The notes below the pieces were generated by a model, which did not search any database, had not been told where the DNA came from, and saw nothing but the letters and a program-made list of their open reading frames with translations. Below, in pieces: positions 7,840 to 14,353 of a DNA stretch of 64,000 nt. The stretch covers positions 558,001 to 622,000 of the forward strand of contig JACRPQ010000004.1 of NCBI GenBank assembly GCA_016223135.1, in the 5' to 3' direction. The stretch comes from Chloroflexota bacterium. GTDB lineage: Bacteria; Chloroflexota; Anaerolineae; Anaerolineales; Villigracilaceae. How positions within the stretch are numbered: position 1 is the first letter of the stretch; every line of letters starts with the position of its first letter. The translations under genes and the position numbers were made by a program.

Positions 7840-10398
7840 CTACTCCTTTTCTTGAGAATCACGTTTCAAAAGTTCCACCCATCTTGCCGCTACGCCGGTA
7901 TATTCCAGCATATCGGGGCGGGTGTGAAAATCGTTAATGAGCGTTTGCTCGTTGGGGTCAGCCTTTTCACTGTCTTTTCCAAATGTCCTCCTCAGCAAAT
8001 ACAAAATTCGCCAGTTCCAGGGACCATAGAGCGTTTGCGGCTTGCCGTCCTGCTTTTTGTCCTTACCCTTTTCGCGGCGTTTTTTCTCTGCTTTTGCGTA
8101 CAGAGCGTAATTCATCAGTAGTTTGCGAATGACGGCAGTGCGTTTGCTGTCCTCCAGTTTTTCAAGCCGTTCTTTCAACTTTTTGGCTTCGCTAAACTCG
8201 TGCCACGGCAGGGGCTGACCCAGAAAGGCGAAGACGTTTTTCTTTTTCGGCTTTTTCGCTTTCTCCGCTTCCTCGTCCCACCAGGTCAGGCTTTTGGCAT
8301 CTTTTTCTGCTTTTTCGGCATCTTTGGCGGCTTTGGCAAGCGGGTATTTTGCCGTTACCAGAGCCATGCCGCCGCTGATGTGAATGCCGGGATGCCCGCC
8401 GGTGTACTTTTTCAGGTCTTCGTTCACCTGCCAGCCAAATTCCACCACTTCATCCCACGAGCCGACGAAGAACAGGTCATCGCCGCCGGAGTAGATGGCG
8501 TAGAGCCGGTCTCCGTGTTCCCCGTTCCATGTTTCCGCCACCTTGCCCATCCAGCCCTCAAAGAACAGGCTGATACTGAAACTGAGCGAAGCAATGCGCG
8601 AGAGCGTGGCGTCGTTCCCCAGCCCCTCGGCGAAGAGTTTGCCCAGGTTATCTACATCGGCGCGGAAGATGCCTAGGCGGGTGATGCCGTGCGAATCTTT
8701 TGCCAATTTCTCGAAAGGTTTGATGTCGCCTGTCTGAAACGCCTGACCATCATCGGCAAGATATGGTTCTGAGAGTTTCGGTGTGACGTTCACCAGCAGG
8801 CGGCGAATCAGGACGGGAAAGGCGTTTGTTGTTCGAGCATCTTCAAACGCATCATCGCTCAAAGCCCAGACCCACGAAGCGTCTTTGGGAATCTCTTTGA
8901 GATTATCCCAAACGCGCACATCAAACCCCAGGTTGTTTAGAATCTTCCACCACATCCCACCGCGCACATCGGCTTTGATGGGCGCAGCCTGCTTGGGGTG
9001 GTCGAGCAGTTTCCAGGAAATGTATTGGGCATCACGCAAATCCCGTCCCAACGTCTCATAAGAAAGACACGCCGGGCATTTTCCCTTATCTTTTTCATCC
9101 TGCTCATCCTGTTTGCCCGGCGTATATTCCCGCCCGCAAACCACGCATTGCGTTTCTTCGTTGCCGCCGTGTCCCTGCGGCTGGAACAAGACTTGCAACT
9201 CGTCCGCATCCAACTCGGCAAAGCGTTGATTCTTCACCACCGCCAGCGCCCGCGCCAGGTCGCCCCATTTGTCGCTCAAGGGGTGACGTTTTTCTGTGCC
9301 ATCGGGGTTTTTCTCCTGCGGACGCATGAAATCTTTGGCTTTGAGCGAAATGCCCTCAATGGCGATATACAAATCGCCCTGATGGTGCTTGTAGAGAATC
9401 CGGCTGAGTTTTTGGCGTAAGGCGGGGAGTTTTCCGGCATCCGTTGCCCGTGCCAAAATGTAAAAATTCCCGCCGCCGCCGTAAATCAGGTTAGTGATGG
9501 GCAGCCCCAACTCGCGCAACACAAAACGCGCCGCAGCATCGGTCAGCAATTGCAGGTAAAACGACCGTCCGCGCAGGGCGGAAGTGGCGCCTTTGTTGGT
9601 GATGGTGTAAATAAAATCCTGCACGCCCGAAATATCGCCGCCCACCAGCAAGGCAACTTCCGTCTCGTCGGTTTCGGCGTTTTTGGCTATCTGGCGCAGT
9701 TTCTCTTCGGAGAAGTCCACCAGGCAGGCCGCCAGCGCCGCCGTCATGCGGCTGTGGTCATAGAGCGAAACGTCTGGACGGGCGCGGTAATACGCCGAAG
9801 GCATACACCAGCCGTAACGCTGGAGCAGAGCCAGCATCGCTTCCAGATAGGCTTCGAGTGCGGTAACTGGCTTGAGCGCTTCGGCTTCTTTTTTGAAGTC
9901 GCCCCATAACTTCTCGTAAATGCCCCAAACTCCATCATCAGGCATCGCCGCGCCGGGGAAGATGACGTCTTCTCGCAACGCCAGTTTTTCCAGCGGGAAG
10001 AAGCGCCATTGCGTCTTATCGTTTTTCCAACAAACTTTATCGGCATCAATGACGCTGAAAATCGAGAGTAACTGACGCGGCTGCGCGGCACGGTCATCTG
10101 TGCCTTGTGGTGAATCGGGAGCACGTTCACCTGCCGAAAGAACGTCGGCGGCTTTCACCACACAATCGAGATGGCTTTGCGGCACATGGTGATTGGCGGC
10201 TGGCAAGCGCACTTCATCACCAAACGGCAAAATATCTTTCAGAAAATCTGCCGTCAACATGGCATGATAATGCCCATACATCTGGGCAGCATCCTTGCTC
10301 TCCAAACTGCCCCGTTCTGCCGCCCTCTGCTCCACCTTCCCCACATCGTGCAACAGACCCGCCAGCGCAGCTAGAAAAACTTTGTCATTTCCTTCCAT
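7840..10398 (-). CDS. cas10: Cas10/Csm1, type III-A signature protein
   Basis: Large subunit that makes cyclic oligoadenylates on target RNA binding and, through its HD domain, can cut ssDNA. The 852-aa protein has an HD motif at H17-D18 (GLLHDVGK), a first palm-like domain starting LVGGDISGVQDFIYT (about 251), a zinc-binding cluster C418/C421 and C441/C444, and the intact cyclase motif GGDD at 638-641 (YSGGDDLFF). A Lys/Glu-rich insertion lies around 690-725. GGAGG precedes the ATG. Both active sites look intact, so cOA production and DNase activity are expected. It is the first core gene, 204 bp downstream of the CARF-LuxR gene. Confidence 0.96.
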   Translation of the reverse strand: MEGNDKVFLAALAGLLHDVGKVEQRAAERGSLESKDAAQMYGHYHAMLTADFLKDILPFGDEVRLPAANHHVPQSHLDCVVKAADVLSAGERAPDSPQGTDDRAAQPRQLLSIFSVIDADKVCWKNDKTQWRFFPLEKLALREDVIFPGAAMPDDGVWGIYEKLWGDFKKEAEALKPVTALEAYLEAMLALLQRYGWCMPSAYYRARPDVSLYDHSRMTAALAACLVDFSEEKLRQIAKNAETDETEVALLVGGDISGVQDFIYTITNKGATSALRGRSFYLQLLTDAAARFVLRELGLPITNLIYGGGGNFYILARATDAGKLPALRQKLSRILYKHHQGDLYIAIEGISLKAKDFMRPQEKNPDGTEKRHPLSDKWGDLARALAVVKNQRFAELDADELQVLFQPQGHGGNEETQCVVCGREYTPGKQDEQDEKDKGKCPACLSYETLGRDLRDAQYISWKLLDHPKQAAPIKADVRGGMWWKILNNLGFDVRVWDNLKEIPKDASWVWALSDDAFEDARTTNAFPVLIRRLLVNVTPKLSEPYLADDGQAFQTGDIKPFEKLAKDSHGITRLGIFRADVDNLGKLFAEGLGNDATLSRIASLSFSISLFFEGWMGKVAETWNGEHGDRLYAIYSGGDDLFFVGSWDEVVEFGWQVNEDLKKYTGGHPGIHISGGMALVTAKYPLAKAAKDAEKAEKDAKSLTWWDEEAEKAKKPKKKNVFAFLGQPLPWHEFSEAKKLKERLEKLEDSKRTAVIRKLLMNYALYAKAEKKRREKGKDKKQDGKPQTLYGPWNWRILYLLRRTFGKDSEKADPNEQTLINDFHTRPDMLEYTGVAARWVELLKRDSQEKE

Positions 10399-10460
10399 GT
10401 AACCTCCTTATCGGGCAAGAATTCCAAAAATCGCAAATCGTCAGGCGTCAATCGAAAAGC

Positions 10461-10494
10461 TCTCGGTTTCCCCCTTTCTCCCCCTATACCGAGA
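10461..10494. promoter_or_regulatory. Inverted repeat upstream of cas10, candidate operator
   Basis: TCTCGGT and its exact complement ACCGAGA are separated by 20 nt of pyrimidine-rich sequence, about 65-95 nt upstream of the cas10 start. It is the only clear dyad in the gap that is not heptamer repeat, apart from a short CGGGAAAACCCG palindrome nearby. It could bind the neighbouring LuxR-type protein; this is inference from position. Confidence 0.35.
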
Positions 10495-10544
10495 CAGCGT
10501 CAGTGTAGCCGAAGAGCGTTTTTGCGTCATGCGGGAAAACCCGT

Positions 10545-10602
10545 ATTTCGATTTTAGATTTTGGATTTTCGATTTTTAATCGCAAATCCCCAACCGCAAA
10601 TC
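10545..10602. repeat. Heptamer repeat between CARF-LuxR gene and cas10
   Basis: GATTTTAGATTTTGGATTTTC-type units lie directly after the stop codon of the CARF-LuxR gene. Confidence 0.7.
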
Positions 10603-11451
10603 TCACCTGCTCCAGTGATAGAACGAAGACAACAAGCGCACCAGTTGAGCCTGGTGGACGTCCGGCAAAACCCAATGGTCGGCAGCCTTGCGGTAAACAC
10701 TGCGCAGATGCCCCTCCACTGTGCGCGGCGAGAGAGAAAGACGCTCGGCAATCTCGGCTTGGGTCAATCCATCGCGCGCCAACAGATCGAGCACATCGCG
10801 TTCGGCGGCGCTGACCTTGGTCAGCAGGAAGATGCGCGCCGCATCCCACTGTTCGCGCAGACGCAGACGCTCCAGGCGGCGGGCAGCCTCAAAGGGATCG
10901 GTCACGTCGCGCAGGGAATCGAAAGCTGGCGAAAGCCGCCCCCAGGAAATGACCGGAATCTGAATCAGCCGCGCCCATTCCCCTTCTTCTGCATGAAGCC
11001 GTCCGGATGCCTCCAGCGCCGAGTGCGATGCCAAATACCACAGGCGGTCTTCGTCATCGAAAAGCATTTGTGCCACTGCCATGCCAAAGACCGTCAACGT
11101 GCGCCTTCCCCCTGCGATCAACATGTGAACCTTCTTGTCGTCCAATTTTGCCGTTCGGACTTGGGCGTATATGGCGCGAAAAGCGACTTGTATCTCTTGA
11201 GGAGAGGTAATATCCGTCAAGGCATTCCCCTCTTCTTGCAATTCAATGGCTTGGATGTGAACGTTTGGATGGGATTGAGGCAGATCCGCCTGAATTGCAT
11301 CAAGGGCAGTTTGGGTTTCAGGACGCGTTTTCGACGCGTGTAGAAGAATGAGGATTGTCGGGCGCTCCTGCATTTCTTGCAAGCAATCCAGCGCCAGTGT
11401 CGCCAACTGTGGTTTGCTCCCCAAAGGAACGATCAGCACGCTTTGACCCAT
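10603..11451 (-). CDS. CARF-like (NE0113-type) protein fused to LuxR-type HTH
   Basis: Predicted cOA-responsive transcription regulator, 282 aa. Residues 1-170 look like the NE0113/CARF group: VLIVPLGSKPQ at the start, and HMLIAGGRRTLTVFGMAVAQ (109-128) followed by LFDDEDRLWYL, where GGRRT takes the place of the CARF GGT/GGRK loop. Residues 215-258 form a GerE/LuxR helix-turn-helix: LTQAEIAERLSLSPRTVEGHLR then VYRKA. The start at 11451 is chosen for the AGGAGG 4 nt upstream. It is the first gene of the minus-strand cas cluster. Known CARF-HTH proteins (Csa3) use other HTH types, so this pairing is unusual. It might instead act as a ring nuclease; ligand and targets are unknown. Confidence 0.8.
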   Translation of the reverse strand: MGQSVLIVPLGSKPQLATLALDCLQEMQERPTILILLHASKTRPETQTALDAIQADLPQSHPNVHIQAIELQEEGNALTDITSPQEIQVAFRAIYAQVRTAKLDDKKVHMLIAGGRRTLTVFGMAVAQMLFDDEDRLWYLASHSALEASGRLHAEEGEWARLIQIPVISWGRLSPAFDSLRDVTDPFEAARRLERLRLREQWDAARIFLLTKVSAAERDVLDLLARDGLTQAEIAERLSLSPRTVEGHLRSVYRKAADHWVLPDVHQAQLVRLLSSFYHWSR

Positions 11452-11482
11452 GAGCCTCCTGCGATGATACAAAATTGGGGCA

Positions 11483-11488
11483 ATTATA
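11483..11488 (-). promoter_or_regulatory. Candidate -10 box of the cas cluster
   Basis: TATAAT on the minus strand lies 32 nt upstream of the CARF-LuxR start. The sequence where a -35 box should lie is the end of a truncated mobile element (11489-11525) and shows no TTGACA-like box. The promoter may therefore be weak or activator-dependent. Confidence 0.45.
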
Positions 11489-11525
11489 AACTCATGTTAC
11501 GCGGTAGCGCGAGATTTCTCTCGCC
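11489..11525. mobile_element. Half copy of TTACGC-type MITE
   Basis: The segment from AACTCATGTTACGCGG to CTCTCGCC is nearly identical to the reverse complement of the right half of the insertion at 57261-57346. Only one end is present here. Confidence 0.5.
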
Positions 11526-11635
11526 TTTTCATATGGCTTTCTCAAAGTCTGGATGCGAGCCTTCTTTGTACACGGATTTCGCGGAATGAACGGATTTCTT
11601 TCCGTTTTTCACGGAGCATCTCGAATTTTTTTCTG

Positions 11636-11755
11636 GCGACCTGACAGTTTCAAATGGGACGCTGAAAAACGCAGATAAACGCAGAAAAAAAACAACTTAA
11701 ATCAGCGTAAACCAGCGTTCATCTGCGTCCCAAAACAAAAGTGTCAGGTGGCTAG
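11636..11755. repeat. Palindromic repeat family B, copy 1
   Basis: About 120 bp with imperfect terminal inverted repeats (GCGACCTGACAG...GGGACGC and its counterpart GCGTCCC...TGTCAGGTGGC) and internal ACGCAGAT/AACGCAG motifs. Other copies lie at 54380-54682 and 57200-57411. The rest of the 11452-11974 gap holds short CGGATTT/TTTCACGG repeats and no gene that I can support. Confidence 0.7.
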
Positions 11756-11813
11756 ATTTTTTTTCATCAACCTTCGGGATGATTTTTTTGCGGCTTCAGG
11801 TTGAATCAAAAGC

Positions 11814-12030
11814 CTCACCCTATTTGGAGAGGGTGAGGCTTGGCTTGACCCGGAGGCGGTTGTTTTTTCAGGATGGTCTGCAGCACGCTCTCTTTGGGCA
11901 GCGGCTTGATGTAGAAGCGCCAGTCGCGGCGGGCGATGTTCTTTTCTTTGCCTGCCGAGCAGTCCGCATGGCGATCAGGGCGCGGTAAAGTTCGTCGAAG
12001 TTGCGGTCCGCGCTTGATAGATGATGGCAA
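11814..12030 (-). pseudogene. Possible decayed or frameshifted C-terminal coding fragment
   Basis: Two adjacent minus-strand frames read like protein when joined: FDELYRALIAMRTARQAK in one, then NIARRDWRFYIKPLPKESVL in the next. The switch falls in an A-rich stretch (AAAGAAAAG, around 11945). It may be the original C-terminal tail of the membrane protein encoded just upstream, lost by indels, or a sequencing error. I do not recognise a family. Confidence 0.3.
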
Positions 12031-12523
12031 GGATGGACAACCCCGCCAGCGTCCATTTGACCGCCGCCGCGAGGGAAGCCAGCAGCACGAGCGCGGGCGG
12101 TGTGGTGTGCAGGATGGCGAGCATGAGTAAGTGCAAAGTGTTTTCAACGTAATCGAGCAGGGCGGCGAGGAAGGGGGCGGCAAAAAGGCTCAGGGTGAGG
12201 CGCGCCGGCGGACGGTCGGGGCGATGCGTGAGGACCGCCAGCCAACTGCTCAACGCCAGGGCGTAGGCGATGGGGTAGAGGAAGTCCAGCCACATGCCGT
12301 TGATGTAGGCGCGGACGTTTTGCTCTCCCCAGGCGGCAAGCACGGCTTGGAATTTTTCGGCGGTGAAGGCAAGTTGGAGGTCGAAGATGGTCGGCGCGCC
12401 GGGGGGTAGGTTGCCCAGTCCGCGCGCGAGGAACCAGAAGAGAACGCCTGCCAGGGCGGTGAAGGTCAGCGCGCGGCGGGGGGAGGCGAGGGTGGGGTAG
12501 AGGCGAATCAGAGAAGAGGTCAT
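11975..12523 (-). CDS. Hypothetical multi-pass membrane protein
   Basis: A 182-aa protein with about four to five hydrophobic segments: LTFTALAGVLFWFLA, FLYPIAYALALSSWLAVL, LSLFAAPFLAALLDYV and ALVLLASLAAAVKWTL-LAIIY. No family is recognised. Its ATG overlaps the stop of the upstream carbonic-anhydrase-like gene by 4 nt, so the two are co-transcribed. The last residues after LAIIYQ are polar and may be the product of a frameshift, because protein-like sequence continues in another frame downstream. Confidence 0.7.
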   Translation of the reverse strand: MTSSLIRLYPTLASPRRALTFTALAGVLFWFLARGLGNLPPGAPTIFDLQLAFTAEKFQAVLAAWGEQNVRAYINGMWLDFLYPIAYALALSSWLAVLTHRPDRPPARLTLSLFAAPFLAALLDYVENTLHLLMLAILHTTPPALVLLASLAAAVKWTLAGLSILAIIYQARTATSTNFTAP

Positions 12524-13116
12524 GGTTGATGCTGATGTGGCGGTTCTTGCTGTCCTGTTTGATCTTCCACAATTTGATATAACAAATTGTCTTCCACTTT
12601 ATATAGCAGCGGCGCAACCTGAATTTTGGGATAGCGCAGTCTTAACCGTTTGGCTTCGCTCAGCACAAAATCCACTTCGCTGCCGATTTCGAACATCGGC
12701 GCAAAATGCATAAAGTGCTGTTCCGCCCATTCGCGTTCCCAGCCTGCATTTTCCACCAGCCCCTTGATGAAGATTTCCTTGCGCGCGGCAAGATTGACCA
12801 TGCCGCACTGATTATGACCGATCAGAGCGATGCTCTTCACGCCTCCCACGGCGATGGCATAAGAGACCTTGAACTCGCTGTAACGGAGATTTGCTCCTCC
12901 CGCGCGGATGATGTAGGCAAAGTTATCGGGAATGTGCAGGTGCTTGCGGTTGTCCATGCACATGCCGATGAGCAATTGCGCCTGGGTGTAAGTTTCATAA
13001 TCGCGGCGCAGGTTGTGATATTCGAGCAGAAGCCCCACAGGCGTGTTGCGGAATTCGGGAAAAATATCTTCAATCGAAGAAACGGCGACAAGACGATTCA
13101 CGGCGATGCTCCTCAA
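12520..13116 (-). CDS. Beta-carbonic anhydrase-like protein
   Basis: Likely zinc enzyme interconverting CO2 and bicarbonate. The 198-aa sequence has the beta-class zinc ligands: C53-x-D55-x-R57 in GMCMDNRK, and H101-x2-C104 in IGHNQCGM. Between them is IIRAGGAN, the counterpart of the family's 'RNAGN' strand. It is at the short end for the class and diverges in the C-terminal part (TGQQEPPHQHQP tail), so substrate or activity might differ. It is followed with a 4-nt overlap by a small membrane protein gene and preceded by the small helical protein gene at 13131. Confidence 0.75.
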   Translation of the reverse strand: MRSIAVNRLVAVSSIEDIFPEFRNTPVGLLLEYHNLRRDYETYTQAQLLIGMCMDNRKHLHIPDNFAYIIRAGGANLRYSEFKVSYAIAVGGVKSIALIGHNQCGMVNLAARKEIFIKGLVENAGWEREWAEQHFMHFAPMFEIGSEVDFVLSEAKRLRLRYPKIQVAPLLYKVEDNLLYQIVEDQTGQQEPPHQHQP

Positions 13117-13130
13117 GTGGGCGCGAAACC

Positions 13131-13595
13131 CTATGCGATTGTGCCCAAATCCTTGGCAAGGAGTTCTCGATCCTCCTCGTCCTCAATTTGCGCCAGCATT
13201 TCCTGCGCCTTTTCGAGATACACCTTCATGCCAACGCGGTTATTGGCGAGCATCTCGGCGCGGGCGAGGGTCTCGTAGGCGTAGCCACGCAGGAACGGGG
13301 AAAGTTCTTTTGCATACTGCAGAGCGAGCAGACCGTACCTGCGCGCGTTGTGCGGTTGTTGAATCAGGCAGTACACCCGCGAGACCTGCCAGTAGCCGAT
13401 GGACAGGTTGGCGGCGGAAACATCTTCGCGCTGCGTCCAATGCCAGAGCGAAGCAATGGCAGTGTGCAGCATTTCCATGTTTTCTTCCAGGGAGCGGCTG
13501 CCGTCTTTTTCGATGTTGTCCCAGGTTTTGTTGAAGCACTCGGTGGAGAAGAAGCGATGCGCTTGCTGAATGTCAAAGTTCGGTGAATCCGCCAT
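13131..13595 (-). CDS. Hypothetical small helical (TPR-like) protein
   Basis: A 154-aa protein from the ATG at 13595, which has GAGG 7 nt upstream; an in-frame extension to 13694 lacks such a site. Helical pairs such as SIGYWQVSRVYCLIQQPHNARRYGLLALQYA and ARAEMLANNRVGMKVYLEKAQEMLAQI resemble TPR units. No specific family or function is recognised. It ends 14 bp before the carbonic-anhydrase-like gene, so the three minus-strand genes here probably form one operon. Confidence 0.65.
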   Translation of the reverse strand: MADSPNFDIQQAHRFFSTECFNKTWDNIEKDGSRSLEENMEMLHTAIASLWHWTQREDVSAANLSIGYWQVSRVYCLIQQPHNARRYGLLALQYAKELSPFLRGYAYETLARAEMLANNRVGMKVYLEKAQEMLAQIEDEEDRELLAKDLGTIA

Positions 13596-14353
13596 GGTAA
13601 ATCCTCGTTTGTAATATAAAGTCAGTTCGGGATAAGCGTCTCGAAGGCTAATTTTGCCTTTTCTACCGCACAAATTTTGGGCAAAGACCGTCAACGCGGA
13701 TGTCGCGGATTTTACGGATGACGCTGATGTTTCTTCGAAAAAAATCCGCGCAATCTGCCTGATCAGTGTGATTCACGTTGAGGGTTTGGCTCTTGTACCG
13801 ATCTCTCGAATTTGCCGCGTAATTCTTTTTCCACCGCACGGGCGGGTTTTGTAAAAGGCATCTCTTTGGTCTGGCTGAGGCCGGGTAGGATTGCCCGATG
13901 GCTTTTTTTCATTACGCGCCTCTTTGAGCGAAAACATTGTACTCCCAAGTAGTGGATGTGACAAACATAAGTTCAATCACCGGCGCGCTGGCGGCTCGTG
14001 GATTAGCGACGTCAACTACGCCCGTTCTGCGATCGGAATAACAACATTCCTGGCAACATCAGCCTCATTGTCGTCTTCCGCTGCGCCCGCTCACCCTAGT
14101 CCGCTTTGAGCGGGCTTCGTAAAATTAGCCCTGACGTTCCATATCATCCCCCTGTGGGGACGTCGGGGCGGGGCAAAGGCGTGGACAAATGCCCCTCGAA
14201 ACAGAGCCAATTCCCCCCGTCGCGTGAAGCGCTTGTACCCACTCAAAGCGGGAAATATGAATCGGGTACGGTATAATCTCATCGCTTGAACCAAGCCTCA
14301 ATCAATCGAAAATCCAAAATCGTAAATCGCAAATCGTAAATCGTAAATCGAAT
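13596..14353. other. Intergenic region with repeats, no supported gene
   Basis: This 758-bp gap separates divergent transcription units. It holds a TTCGGGATAAGCGTC...GAAGGCT repeat (13626-13648, also at 63061-63147), CGGATTT/CGGATG-type degenerate repeats (about 13695-13770), a dyad GCCCGCTC...GAGCGGGC (14085-14115), a -10 box for glyQS, and a heptamer array (14283-14353). Short reading frames here look like chance. Confidence 0.6.
14272..14277 (+). promoter_or_regulatory. Candidate -10 box for glyQS
   Basis: A TATAAT box lies 76 nt upstream of glyQS. No good -35 is seen at 16-18 nt spacing. A heptamer array (AATCGTAAATCG type) fills the leader between it and the start codon. Confidence 0.45.

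Noticed and set aside
13763-13976. Short overlapping minus-strand frames
   Set aside because: They span repeat-like sequence, have no Shine-Dalgarno and share no recognisable motif.
14085-14115. GCCCGCTC...GAGCGGGC dyad as a terminator
   Set aside because: No T-run follows on either strand and no gene ends nearby.
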